The notes under the pieces: generated by a model
Databases searched by the model: none
The model's input: only the letters and a program-made list of their open reading frames with translations
What the model was told of the DNA's origin: nothing
Made by a program: the position numbers and the translations under genes
NCBI GenBank assembly: GCA_934254915.1
Contig: CAKQMH010000001.1
Coordinates: 124,001-188,000 of the forward strand
Direction: 5' to 3'
DNA from: an uncultured Alphaproteobacteria bacterium
Lineage (GTDB): Bacteria > Pseudomonadota > Alphaproteobacteria > RF32 > CAG-239
DNA: 64,000 bases
In this document: one piece after another, positions 15,576 to 24,411 of the stretch
Layout of the letters: each line of letters starts with the position of its first letter
Numbering within the stretch: the first letter of the stretch is position 1

Positions 15576-16928
15576 TTATTGGGCAATAAATTCAAAATAG
15601 AGGAAGACATTAGCCATCGCCACACTCAGCAGCATTACCGGAATTGACCACAGCAAAAACTTCATAAAGTGAATATGATAACCGTTTTTCGCAGCCATAC
15701 CGGCTACAACAACGTTAGCTGAAGCTCCGACCAAAGTACCGTTACCACCGAAGCAGGCACCTAACGACAATGCCCACCAAACCGGCATCATCATCTCACG
15801 CCCGCCGACAGCCTCTTCCATCGACTTAATCATCGGAATCATGGTTGCCACAAACGGAATGTTATCAATTGCACTGGACAGAACCGCCGATGACCATAAG
15901 ATGCAATAAACCATTTTTTCGATACTTCCGTTGGTGACTTCAACAAACTTCAATCCCAACCAGGACAAAATACCGGTAACTTCCAAGCCGTAAACAATCA
16001 CGAACAAACCGACAAAGAAGAAGATTGTTGTCCAGTCGACCGTTCCGAAAATTTCACTGACTTTATCTTCACGTTCATGCCCTTTCATCTCGAAAGTATA
16101 GAGCAGCAAGAGCAAAGCCGCACCGGTTAAAGCAATTGTACCGTTATCCAAAAAGATTTCTTTGGCAAAAATAAAGCTTACGATTACCATTGCCAAAACC
16201 ACTAACGACTTAATCAGCAACGGCTTGTCAGTAATGCTTTCTTTTTCATTCATTTGCATAACCAAAGCTTTTTTGGCTTCATCGGTAACCAGTTTTTTCT
16301 TCCAGCAAAAGTCAAAGATGCAGATTAAAACCACCATGGTTGCGGCTACAATCGGCGTCAAGACTTTAACAAAGTCCATAAAGCTCAATTCCAAAGCCGA
16401 ACCGATTAAGATGTTTGGCGGGTCGCCGATTAAAGTTGCCGTACCACCGATATTGGAAGAAAAAATTTCCAGCAATAAATACGGATACGGATTGATATCC
16501 AGTTTTTTGGTAATCTGAAAAGTCACCGGCACAATCAGCAAAACTGTGGTCACATTATCCAAAAAACCGGAGAACACTGCCGTAACCACCGCCAAAACCA
16601 TCAGCAGTCCGCGCGGGCTGGCCCTAACTTTTTTTGCTCCCCAAATTGCCACATACTGAAAAATACCCGAACGCTCAGAAATCGAAACGATAATCATCAT
16701 CCCGATAAGCAGCGCCAAGGTGTTAAAATCAATTCCCATTAAAGCCTGCTTCTGTGTCAACAGACCGGAGACCAGCATCACACCGGCACCAAGCAAGGCT
16801 ACAATTGCACGATTCACCTTTTCGGTAAAAATAATCAAATAGGAAATTGACACAATAAGAACAGCCAACAATTTAGGATTCATTCCCCAAATCAGATTGG
16901 CCGAATCCGCAATATTTGCAACATCCAT
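15576..16928 (-). CDS. ArsB/NhaD-type ion transporter family permease
   Basis: 450 residues with 11-12 hydrophobic segments. The signature F-S-S-N-I-G-G-T-A-T-L-I-G-D-P-P-N-I-L-I-G-S is seen in the first half, and the second half repeats a related G-A-C-F-G-G-N-G-T-L-V-G-A-S-A-N-V-V motif. This inverted-repeat layout is typical of the ion transporter superfamily (ArsB, NhaD, P protein, CitM). The GDPPN form is closest to the NhaD/P-protein group, so Na+/H+ exchange or anion export are both possible. It stands alone with its own terminator. Confidence 0.85.
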   Translation of the reverse strand: MDVANIADSANLIWGMNPKLLAVLIVSISYLIIFTEKVNRAIVALLGAGVMLVSGLLTQKQALMGIDFNTLALLIGMMIIVSISERSGIFQYVAIWGAKKVRASPRGLLMVLAVVTAVFSGFLDNVTTVLLIVPVTFQITKKLDINPYPYLLLEIFSSNIGGTATLIGDPPNILIGSALELSFMDFVKVLTPIVAATMVVLICIFDFCWKKKLVTDEAKKALVMQMNEKESITDKPLLIKSLVVLAMVIVSFIFAKEIFLDNGTIALTGAALLLLLYTFEMKGHEREDKVSEIFGTVDWTTIFFFVGLFVIVYGLEVTGILSWLGLKFVEVTNGSIEKMVYCILWSSAVLSSAIDNIPFVATMIPMIKSMEEAVGGREMMMPVWWALSLGACFGGNGTLVGASANVVVAGMAAKNGYHIHFMKFLLWSIPVMLLSVAMANVFLYFEFIAQ

Positions 16929-17121
16929 AGTTTTATCCTCAATTGTCTAAACAACATCAATACTTTAGAACGCAAATAGTTAACTTAAGCTTAAAATTAT
17001 ACATCAGATTTTATTCACCCCGAATTGTCCACAATCTGCGCTGATTATAAGCCTTTGCTTGTGTTTTAAAACCGTAGGGTTTATAAGTATGAATATAAAA
17101 AAACAACCATGGAGAGATTTA

Positions 17122-18006
17122 ATGAAAGGCATTATCCTCGCCGGTGGCAGCGGCACCAGATTATACCCGTTGACCGAAACCACCAGTAAACAACTTCTGC
17201 CGGTTTATGATAAACCGATGATTTACTACCCTTTGTCGACTCTTATGCTCTTTGGTATCAAAGATATTTTGATTATTTCGACCCCGCAGGACACTCCGAA
17301 TATTGAACGCTTTTTTGGCAACGGAGCGAAATTGGGGCTTAATATCAACTACAAAGTTCAGGAACAGCCCCGCGGCATTGCCGAAGCCTTTATTTTAGGC
17401 GCTGACTTCATCGGCAATGATGAAGTTTGCCTGATTTTGGGCGACAACATTTTCTATATGGGTGAGCAGCTCAAAGCCTTCCGTGAAGAAGTCGCCAACA
17501 ACCGCGGCGGCACGGTTTTCGGTTATCATGTTTCAGATCCGGAGCGTTTCGGCGTAGTCGAGTTTGATAAAAATCACAATGTCATTTCACTGGAAGAAAA
17601 ACCCAAAAATCCCAAATCCAATTATGCGGTTGTCGGGCTTTATTTTTATCAGTCGGATGTGGTTGAAAAAGCTCGTCAGCTTAAACCATCTGCTCGCGGA
17701 GAATTAGAAATTACCGACCTCAACAACGCCTACCTCAAAGAAGGACGCTTGAAAGTCGTCACCATGAAGCGCGGCAACGCCTGGCTTGATGCCGGAACTC
17801 CGCAGTCTTTGCTCGATTCCTCCAACTTCATCGAAATTATTGAAATGCGCCAGGGGCTAAAAATCGCCTGTATCGAGGAAATTGCCTACCGCCGCGGCTT
17901 TATCGACGATGAGCAAATGCGCCAAATCATTGATTCGTTAAAAGATGGTATCGATTATAAAAAATATCTGCAAAATGTTTTTGAGGAATATCATGAAGAT
18001 TATTAA
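17122..18006 (+). CDS. rmlA: Glucose-1-phosphate thymidylyltransferase
   Basis: 294 residues from the ATG at 17122 (MKGIILAGGSGTRLYPLT), with GGAG upstream; a frame starting at 17059 is longer but lacks a site. The nucleotide-binding motif G-G-S-G-T-R-L-Y-P-L-T, the T-S-K-Q-L-L-P-V-Y-D-K-P-M-I-Y-Y-P segment, L-G-D-N-I-F-Y and W-L-D-A-G-T are diagnostic. It makes dTDP-glucose from dTTP and glucose-1-phosphate, the first step to dTDP-L-rhamnose. First gene of the operon rmlA-rmlC-rmlD-rmlB, in which each gene overlaps the next. Confidence 0.95.
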   Translation: MKGIILAGGSGTRLYPLTETTSKQLLPVYDKPMIYYPLSTLMLFGIKDILIISTPQDTPNIERFFGNGAKLGLNINYKVQEQPRGIAEAFILGADFIGNDEVCLILGDNIFYMGEQLKAFREEVANNRGGTVFGYHVSDPERFGVVEFDKNHNVISLEEKPKNPKSNYAVVGLYFYQSDVVEKARQLKPSARGELEITDLNNAYLKEGRLKVVTMKRGNAWLDAGTPQSLLDSSNFIEIIEMRQGLKIACIEEIAYRRGFIDDEQMRQIIDSLKDGIDYKKYLQNVFEEYHEDY

Positions 18007-18538
18007 TACTCCGCTTAAAGATGTTTACATCATTGAACCGCAGATTTTTAGGGATGAGCGCGGTTACTTTTTTGAAAGCTATAATCAGGACAAATTCAAA
18101 GAAGCCGGCATGAATTATGATTTTATTCAGGACAACCAGTCACAGTCGGTTTACGGGACGGTTCGCGGCCTGCATTTCCAAAAAGGTGAGTTCTCGCAGG
18201 CTAAATTGGTACGCGTACTGGAAGGAACGGTTTTGGATGTTGCGGTTGATTTGCGTAAAGATTCTCCGACTTTCGGACAACATGTCGCGGTTGAACTGAG
18301 TGCCGAAAACAATCTGCAATTAATGATTCCGCGGCACTTTGCCCATGGTTTTGCCGTTTTAAGCCCGCGCGCTACTTTTGCTTATAAATGCGACAATGTT
18401 TATAACAAAGCCTCCGAAGGCGGTATTCGTTTTGACGATCCGGACTTGGGCATTGACTGGAAAATTGATTTATCCCGTGCTATCCGCTCTGACAAAGACA
18501 AACTTTTGCCTTTGCTTAAGGAGGTTACATGTTTTTAG
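17993..18538 (+). CDS. rmlC: dTDP-4-dehydrorhamnose 3,5-epimerase
   Basis: 181 residues from the ATG at 17993 (MKIINTPLKDVYIIEP), preceded by GAGG and overlapping rmlA by 14 bases. Motifs: the P-Q-I-F-R-D-E-R-G-Y-F-F-E-S-Y start, V-R-G-L-H-F-Q-K with the catalytic His, and I-P-R-H-F-A-H-G-F-A-V-L. It epimerises C3 and C5 of dTDP-4-keto-6-deoxyglucose as a cupin-fold dimer. Confidence 0.94.
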   Translation: MKIINTPLKDVYIIEPQIFRDERGYFFESYNQDKFKEAGMNYDFIQDNQSQSVYGTVRGLHFQKGEFSQAKLVRVLEGTVLDVAVDLRKDSPTFGQHVAVELSAENNLQLMIPRHFAHGFAVLSPRATFAYKCDNVYNKASEGGIRFDDPDLGIDWKIDLSRAIRSDKDKLLPLLKEVTCF

Positions 18539-19356
18539 TCACCGGCTCTAACGGACAATTAGGCAACTGTTTGCGCCTGCTTCTAGGTGATAACGCGGTT
18601 TATGTTGACAAAGACGAGTTGGATATTACCGACTTTGATGCCGTACAGAAATTTTGCGCCGGCGGCAAATTCACCACTATTATTAACTGCGCTGCTTATA
18701 CCGCTGTTGATAAAGCCGAAGATGATGAGAAAATTGCCCGCTTAATCAATGCTGTCGGACCGGCTAATCTGGCTCAAACCGGCATACCTTTGGTTCATAT
18801 TTCAACCGACTATGTTTATGACGGCACCAATTGCCGCCCCTATGTTGAAACCGACACGCCCAATCCGCGATCAGCTTACGGACGCACCAAATTAGAGGGT
18901 GAAAAGCTGGTTATGCAATATGCTTCAACCTGCATTATAATCCGCACGGCGTGGCTTTATTCGGAATTTGGCCACAACTTTGTTAAAACCATGCGCCGCC
19001 TTGGCGCAGAACGTCCGACCTTGAACGTTGTGTTTGACCAATGCGGAACTCCGACCTATGCCGGAGATTTGGCGCAGGCAATCGTTAATATATTGCCGCA
19101 ATTAACTCCGGAAACTAAAGAGATTTTTCATTTTTCTAATGAAGGCGTTTGCTCTTGGTATGACTTTGCGGTCGAAATCATGCGGCTTTCCAACCTGCCT
19201 TGTCAGGTTATGCCGATTGAAAGCAAGGACTACCCAACTTCTGCGGTTCGTCCGCATTACTCGGTTCTGAACAAACACAAAATCAAAAGCACTTTTGGAC
19301 TATCTGTTAACCACTGGAAAGAAAGCTTAATCACATGTCTGCAAAAACTATCTTAG
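18529..19356 (+). CDS. rmlD: dTDP-4-dehydrorhamnose reductase
   Basis: 275 residues. An NAD(P)-binding start (MFLVTGSNGQLGNCL), I-N-C-A-A-Y-T-A-V-D-K-A-E-D, H-I-S-T-D-Y-V-Y-D-G with P-R-S-A-Y-G-R-T-K (Tyr-x3-Lys pair), and the I-I-R-T-A-W-L-Y-S segment identify the short-chain reductase that finishes dTDP-L-rhamnose. A full AAGGAGG site precedes it inside rmlC, with a 10-base overlap. Confidence 0.94.
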   Translation: MFLVTGSNGQLGNCLRLLLGDNAVYVDKDELDITDFDAVQKFCAGGKFTTIINCAAYTAVDKAEDDEKIARLINAVGPANLAQTGIPLVHISTDYVYDGTNCRPYVETDTPNPRSAYGRTKLEGEKLVMQYASTCIIIRTAWLYSEFGHNFVKTMRRLGAERPTLNVVFDQCGTPTYAGDLAQAIVNILPQLTPETKEIFHFSNEGVCSWYDFAVEIMRLSNLPCQVMPIESKDYPTSAVRPHYSVLNKHKIKSTFGLSVNHWKESLITCLQKLS

Positions 19357-20357
19357 TAACCGGCGGCGCCGGCTTTATCGGTTCAAATTTTGTACCTTAT
19401 TTTGCTCAAAAATATCCCGATTATCATATCATCAACCTTGATAAATTAACTTACGCCGGCAATTTGGACAACCTGCGTGAAGTTGCCGATGCGGCCAACT
19501 ATACTTTTGTGCAAGGTGATATTTGCGACCGCGCTTTAGTTGAAAAACTGTTTGCGGAATATGACATCAAAGGCGTTGTTCACTTTGCGGCCGAAAGCCA
19601 TGTCGATAATTCCATTACCGGTCCGAAAGCTTTTATTGAAACCAATATTTTAGGTACTTTCACCTTATTGGATGTTGCCCGCAACCATTGGCTCTCCGCT
19701 CCCAACGAAGTTAAAGCCGGCTATGAGGACGCGCGTTTTCACCACATCTCGACTGATGAGGTTTACGGCACTTTAGGTGACGAAGGCTACTTTTATGAAA
19801 CCACCCCTTATGCTCCTAACTCGCCGTATTCGGCTTCCAAAGCCAGTTCGGATATGTTAGTCCGTGCTTATTATCACACTTATGGCCTGAATGTAACCGT
19901 TTCCAACTGCTCTAACAATTACGGCCCTAAACAGCATCCGGAAAAATTGATACCGAAGATTATATCTAACGCTCTAAGCGGCAAAAATATCCCGATTTAT
20001 GGTGATGGTAAAAATGTCCGCGACTGGTTATATGTTCTTGACCATTGCAAGGCTATTGACTTAATCTTTCATCATGGCCGCGCCGGACAAACTTACAATA
20101 TCGGCGGTCATAATGAAAAGAACAATCTCGAAATCGTTGATGCTATCTGCACCATTTTGGACAAGACTATGCCGCGTGCCGACAAATCATCTTATAAAGA
20201 CTTGATTGTTTTTGTAAAAGATCGTCCCGGACACGACAAACGCTATGCGATTGATGCAACCAAACTTACGACTGAATTAGGCTGGAAAGCGGATGAAAAC
20301 TTTGCCAGCGGCATTGTTAAAACCGTTGATTGGTACGTCAAACAAATCAAAGGTTAA
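19335..20357 (+). CDS. rmlB: dTDP-glucose 4,6-dehydratase
   Basis: 340 residues. The NAD-binding T-G-G-A-G-F-I-G-S-N-F, the catalytic H-I-S-T-D-E-V-Y-G-T-L and Y-S-A-S-K-A-S-S-D (Tyr-x3-Lys), N-C-S-N-N-Y-G-P-x-Q-H-P-E-K-L-I-P and R-D-W-L-Y-V-x-D-H motifs are all present. It makes the 4-keto-6-deoxy sugar. It overlaps rmlD by 22 bases and closes the operon. The rhamnose made here may feed the glycan locus 32 kb away, which lacks its own rml genes; that link is inference. Confidence 0.95.
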   Translation: MSAKTILVTGGAGFIGSNFVPYFAQKYPDYHIINLDKLTYAGNLDNLREVADAANYTFVQGDICDRALVEKLFAEYDIKGVVHFAAESHVDNSITGPKAFIETNILGTFTLLDVARNHWLSAPNEVKAGYEDARFHHISTDEVYGTLGDEGYFYETTPYAPNSPYSASKASSDMLVRAYYHTYGLNVTVSNCSNNYGPKQHPEKLIPKIISNALSGKNIPIYGDGKNVRDWLYVLDHCKAIDLIFHHGRAGQTYNIGGHNEKNNLEIVDAICTILDKTMPRADKSSYKDLIVFVKDRPGHDKRYAIDATKLTTELGWKADENFASGIVKTVDWYVKQIKG

Positions 20358-20455
20358 CCTGACGTTTTAGGAAAAGCCTCCTCAGGCAAAATCATTAATA
20401 ATGTCATGCTGACCAAGCGCATTTATTTAAATGCACGTACTCATAGAAGTTTGAT

Positions 20456-20569
20456 ATTTGGAGCGAATAGAAACAAAAGTCGGCGTGTAAAAATTCTAGT
20501 GTACAAAATAGTACATGAATTTTTACAACGCCGCCCCTTTTGTGATTAGTCGCCCAAAGAGCAAACTTC
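20456..20569. repeat. Imperfect palindrome, copy 4 (114 bp)
   Basis: Halves match as inverted repeats: GAAGTTTGATATTTGGAGCG on the left and the reverse complement GAAGTTTGCTCTTTGGGCG on the right, continuing through the TGTAAAAATTC...GTAC centre. Flanks TGCACGTACTCATA and ACAGCACC resemble the other copies. The gap between rmlB and spoT (20358-20737) holds this and copy 5; I see no gene. Confidence 0.7.
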
Positions 20570-20593
20570 ACAGCACCAATGCACTGAGTCATA

Positions 20594-20720
20594 GAAGTTC
20601 GGAGAACGGTCACAGATAAAGTGATTTCTAGGGGTGGCGACACCGGAGTTTACATAAAACGTAAATGAGGATGGCGACAACCCCGTAAAATCGCTTTAGA
20701 TGTGCCGTTATACGAACTTC
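20594..20720. repeat. Imperfect palindrome, copy 5 (127 bp)
   Basis: Left end GAAGTTCGGAGAACGGTCAC; right end TGCCGTTATACGAACTTC. The ends are near-identical to copies 3 and 6, while the interior differs (AGGGGTGGCGACACCGGAG and a matching right arm). Confidence 0.75.
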
Positions 20721-20737
20721 CTTGCACCCAAAACTTT

Positions 20738-22885
20738 TTAATTCGACCGCGACACATACGACACATACTTCGACGCTTTCAAAGCGGCTATAATGTCGGT
20801 TAACTGCTTCAAGTCTTTAACTTCCACATCAACAAGAATTTCAAAATAGCTGACCGTGCGGTTGATAATGTTCAGGTTGGCAATGTTTCCGTCACTGCGG
20901 GCAATCATATTTGAAAGTTCGCCTAATGCTCCCGGTTCGTTTGTCAACATAACTTTTAAGCGTCCGACATGCGGCCCGTCTTCAGCGGCCTCACCCCACG
21001 ATATATCAAGCCAACGCTCCGGCTCTTCGGCGTATTTTTCGAGCTGTTTGCAATCAATCGTATGAACGGCAACACCTTTTCCGGTAGTCACAATACCGAC
21101 TATTCTGTCACCGGGAAGCGGGTGGCAGCAACCGGCAAAATGCACCGCCATTCCGGGAATAAGTCCCTTGATTTTGAGCGGTTCGCCTTTGGCTTTCTTT
21201 TTGGCGTTTTTACCAAAAGTCGGCATTTTGAACGATTTGACGACCTTTTCCAGCTTGGATTGTTTATAGGCCGGATAGACGGCTTTCATCACATCCCAAG
21301 CGCTGACCAACCCCTCGCCTACTTTAGCATAAATATCATCAATCGATTCCGCTTCAAAATTCGGAAAGACATTAACCAGCGCTTTTTCATTAAATTCAAG
21401 GTTTTCACCTTTAAATGTCCGCTCCAAAAGCTGTTGCCCCAAAGCAATAAATTGATCCCGTTTATGCGCCCGCACATAACGGCGGATTGCGGCCTTGGCT
21501 TTTCCGGTAACCACAAACCGATCCCATTCGGTTGAAGGATGTTGCGCTTTGGACGTTAAAATCTCGACCTGATCGCCGTTTTGCAAAACCGTACGCAGCG
21601 GGCGGATTTCACCGTTAATTTTCGCCCCGACGCAAGTATCGCCGACCGATGAGTGAACCGCATATGCAAAATCAACCGGCGTCGAATTAACCGGCAAACC
21701 GATTAAATCGCCTTTCGGCGTAAAACAAAACACCTGATCATTATACATTTCCAGCTTGGTGTTTTCCAAAAATTCTTCCGGATTTGAGGCTTGTTCCAAA
21801 ATCTCCAATAATTCTCTAATCCAGCGAAAATTCTTACCGACTACTTTTGCTCCCTGCTTATATGCCCAATGCGCGGCCACGCCTTTTTCAGCCACTTCGT
21901 GCATTTCTTGTGTTCGGATCTGGATTTCGATACGGGTATTTTCCGGACCGATAACGCCGGTGTGGATTGACTTATAGCCATTCGGCTTCGGGGTCGAGAT
22001 ATAATCCTTAAACCGACGCGGCACCATGTGATATTTGCTATGGACAATTCCCAAAGCCTGATAACAGGTGGCCACATCGTCAACAATAATGCGAAAAGCC
22101 ATAATATCGGAAAGCTGTTCAAACGAAGCATTTTTGGACTGCATTTTGCGCCAAATCGAATAGGGTGTTTTTTCGCGTCCCGAAACCGCGGCTTTAATAC
22201 CGTTTTCTGCCATATCTTTTTCAAGTTGGGCGATAATTTTTGGTACCAGATTACTACCCTGCTCGCGCAAGAAGTTCAAACGGGCTTTAATTGATTCGTA
22301 TGCATCTTTATGCAGTTCGGCAAACGCCAACTCTTCCAATTCGCTTTTAACTTCCTGCATACCGATACGTTCTGCCAGCGGCGCATAAATATCTAATGTC
22401 TCCCGGGCGATACGCGCTCTTTTTTCAGGACTTTTCAGGTATTGCAACGTCCGCATATTATGCAGACGGTCAGCCAGTTTAATCAGCAACACGCGAATAT
22501 CTTCCGACATCGCCAACAAGAGCTTGCGAAAATTTTCCGCCTGTTTGTTATTGACGGATTTTTGTTCAATCATTGCTAATTTGGTTAAACCGTCAACAAT
22601 CTGCGCCACCTGCTCGCCGAACAGATTTTTAATTTCTTCAACGGTTGTATCGGTATCTTCCACCGTATCATGCAGCAAACCGGCGATAACCGATGCCGAA
22701 TCAAGCTTAAACTTGGTTAAAATACCGGCGACTTCCACCGGATGCGAATAATACGGGTCGCCGGAGGCACGCAATTGCGCCCCATGTTTTTTCATTGCAA
22801 ACACGTATGCTCTGTTCAGGGCATCTTCATCCGCATCAGGATCATATGATTTAACTAAATCAACCAGTTCATATTGTCTTAACAT
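20738..22885 (-). CDS. spoT: Bifunctional (p)ppGpp synthetase/hydrolase
   Basis: 715 residues with the full RSH order. The HD hydrolase domain shows His48 (YYSHPVEVA), HD at 72-73 (LLHDTVEDTDT) and Asp139 (IKLADRLHNMRTL). The synthetase region has G-R-E-K-T-P-Y-S-I-W-R-K-M and R-F-K-D-Y-I (291-296); the RxKD form is typical of bifunctional enzymes rather than RelA. A TGS domain (VFCFTPKGDLIGLP), a Cys-His-rich zinc-finger-like part (FAGCCHPLPGD) and a C-terminal ACT domain follow. It sits after rpoZ in the usual proteobacterial order but behind a terminator, so expression probably needs read-through or its own promoter. Confidence 0.95.
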   Translation of the reverse strand: MLRQYELVDLVKSYDPDADEDALNRAYVFAMKKHGAQLRASGDPYYSHPVEVAGILTKFKLDSASVIAGLLHDTVEDTDTTVEEIKNLFGEQVAQIVDGLTKLAMIEQKSVNNKQAENFRKLLLAMSEDIRVLLIKLADRLHNMRTLQYLKSPEKRARIARETLDIYAPLAERIGMQEVKSELEELAFAELHKDAYESIKARLNFLREQGSNLVPKIIAQLEKDMAENGIKAAVSGREKTPYSIWRKMQSKNASFEQLSDIMAFRIIVDDVATCYQALGIVHSKYHMVPRRFKDYISTPKPNGYKSIHTGVIGPENTRIEIQIRTQEMHEVAEKGVAAHWAYKQGAKVVGKNFRWIRELLEILEQASNPEEFLENTKLEMYNDQVFCFTPKGDLIGLPVNSTPVDFAYAVHSSVGDTCVGAKINGEIRPLRTVLQNGDQVEILTSKAQHPSTEWDRFVVTGKAKAAIRRYVRAHKRDQFIALGQQLLERTFKGENLEFNEKALVNVFPNFEAESIDDIYAKVGEGLVSAWDVMKAVYPAYKQSKLEKVVKSFKMPTFGKNAKKKAKGEPLKIKGLIPGMAVHFAGCCHPLPGDRIVGIVTTGKGVAVHTIDCKQLEKYAEEPERWLDISWGEAAEDGPHVGRLKVMLTNEPGALGELSNMIARSDGNIANLNIINRTVSYFEILVDVEVKDLKQLTDIIAALKASKYVSYVSRSN

Positions 22886-22912
22886 CTTGCCGCCAACCGT
22901 TTATTTGTGACA

Positions 22913-22980
22913 TAAAAAAAGAATTTCGGAATTTACACTTATCATACTTTTATTAAATAAGTCTAAACTTCCGAAATTCT
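22913..22980 (-). terminator. Terminator between rpoZ and spoT with a long loop
   Basis: AGAATTTCGGAA and TTCCGAAATTCT form a perfect 12-bp stem; the 37-nt loop contains a further ACTTAT/ATAAGT pairing. Seven T follow on the minus strand. Confidence 0.75.
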
Positions 22981-23007
22981 TCTGACAAGAAATTTTATAA
23001 AAATAAC

Positions 23008-23496
23008 TTATTCTTCGTCGAAATCATCACCGCCGTCGGCATCAAATGCATCATCAAAACCGGCATCATCCAACGCACCGTCATCTAAGTCGGCATCAGT
23101 ATCGGCATCGGTGTCATTGTCCAAATCCAGACCGTCGTCTTCGCCGTGAACCTGCATATTGTCATCCAACTCAGCCTGCGGCAACAAACCGCTGAATTGT
23201 TCATCCAAATCAGCCAATTCTTTTTCAGCGGCCATAATTTCCAATTCTTCTTCTTCAGGTTCTTCAACCTCAACGTATTTTTGCAATCCCATAACCAAAG
23301 ATTTTTGCAATTCTTCAATGCTTACGGTTTCTTCGGCAATTTCACGCAAAGCCACAACCGAATTTTTATCATTATCGCGGGCAACGGTAATCGGAGCGCC
23401 GGCCGAAATATCTTTGGCGCGTTGTGCCGCCACCATCAACAATTCATAGCGGTTAGGAATTTTATCAATACAATCTTCAACAGTAACGCGAGCCAT
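23008..23496 (-). CDS. rpoZ: RNA polymerase omega subunit with a long acidic tail
   Basis: 162 residues. The first 65 residues are a classical omega domain: [27 protein letters not shown], and [10 protein letters not shown]. The remaining residues, from about 80, are almost only Asp, Glu, Ala and Gly, ending in a long Asp-rich run. Alphaproteobacterial omegas often carry an acidic extension, but this one is long. Omega helps assemble the polymerase and contributes to the ppGpp site, which fits the spoT neighbour. An AAAGGA site precedes the start. Confidence 0.92.
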   Translation of the reverse strand: MARVTVEDCIDKIPNRYELLMVAAQRAKDISAGAPITVARDNDKNSVVALREIAEETVSIEELQKSLVMGLQKYVEVEEPEEEELEIMAAEKELADLDEQFSGLLPQAELDDNMQVHGEDDGLDLDNDTDADTDADLDDGALDDAGFDDAFDADGGDDFDEE

Positions 23497-23666
23497 TTTT
23501 TTATCCTTTTATGAAAGTTAATCATCAACTGTCATCAGGTATAAAGCATAAATATTTTAAAAAGCAACAAAAAAAATAAAAAAATATGGAAAATCAGCAA
23601 GATAAAATAATCAAAAATAAATTTATGCGATTCGCAAAATTTTTAGGAACTGCGGCAAAAAAATCC

Positions 23667-23695
23667 TTGCAGTATCGGCATAATACTTATATATT
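23667..23695 (+). promoter_or_regulatory. Promoter of tRNA-Gly
   Basis: TTGCAG (23667-23672), a 17-nt spacer and TATATT (23690-23695), 12 bases before the tRNA. The rest of 23497-23666 shows nothing recognisable. Confidence 0.7.
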
Positions 23696-23707
23696 AGCTT
23701 TCATGCC

Positions 23708-23782
23708 GCGGGCGTAACTCAGCGGTAGAGTGCGACCTTCCCAAGGTTGAAGTCACGAGTTCGAATCTCGCCGCCCGCTCCA
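23708..23782 (+). tRNA. tRNA-Gly (CCC anticodon), CCA encoded
   Basis: Acceptor GCGGGCG pairs with CGCCCGC, discriminator T, encoded CCA at 23780-23782. Anticodon stem CGACC/GGTTG encloses loop TTCCCAA, giving anticodon CCC (reads GGG). T loop TTCGAAT within ACGAG/CTCGC arms, with one mismatch. Confidence 0.9.
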
Positions 23783-23820
23783 TTTTTTTCAACCTTTCAC
23801 CGTTTTTATATTTTATCGCC

Positions 23821-24411
23821 ATGTCCTCACGCCAAGATTTTTACGTTTTTCGCCACGGCGAAACGCTGCTTAATGTTCAACAACGTTATCAGGGCAGCGG
23901 TATGGACTATGACCTTACCCCGCTTGGTGTTGAACAGGCGCAAAAGCTCTGTGCCAAATTAGCCGACAAAAACTTACAGGCGGTTTTCAGCTCGCCGTTA
24001 ATCCGCGCCAAACATACGGCCGAAATAGTAACTTCCGCATTCAATATCCCGCTGATTATCAATCCCGACTTGCGTGAATGTTATTACGGCATCGCCGAAG
24101 GTAAGCCCATAGCCGAAATCGAACGTAATTATCCGCAAATCGCGCAGGCGCGCCGTTCCCCTGATGCCGATAACTTAAAACTTCATTTTCCACTGGGCGA
24201 AAGTTTGGGCGCGACTCTCAATCGTGTTTTGCAGGCTTTTACCGAAATCGCCGCTTCTCCTTATACCACCGCCGGCATCGCGATTCATGGCGGAACTATG
24301 GGCGCTTTGCTCTACCACTTCAAAATCAAAGTCGAATCCGTTCCTAATTGCGGAACAATGCACCTTATTCATGAAAACGGCAATTGGCGTGCCGAAGGAT
24401 TGGTTTTCTAA
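23821..24411 (+). CDS. Histidine phosphatase family protein (phosphoglycerate mutase-like)
   Basis: 196 residues. The catalytic motif is F-R-H-G-E-T-L-L-N (His at residue 14), followed by L-T-P-L-G-V-E-Q-A, the S-S-P-L-I-R-A-K-H-T-A-E segment with the second Arg, E-C-Y-Y-G-I-A-E-G (general acid Glu), and the second His in A-I-H-G-G-T-M-G. The substrate is not evident: cofactor-dependent mutase, CobC-like or broad phosphatase are all possible. It starts directly after tRNA-Gly and its end overlaps the convergent gene by four bases. Confidence 0.85.
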   Translation: MSSRQDFYVFRHGETLLNVQQRYQGSGMDYDLTPLGVEQAQKLCAKLADKNLQAVFSSPLIRAKHTAEIVTSAFNIPLIINPDLRECYYGIAEGKPIAEIERNYPQIAQARRSPDADNLKLHFPLGESLGATLNRVLQAFTEIAASPYTTAGIAIHGGTMGALLYHFKIKVESVPNCGTMHLIHENGNWRAEGLVF

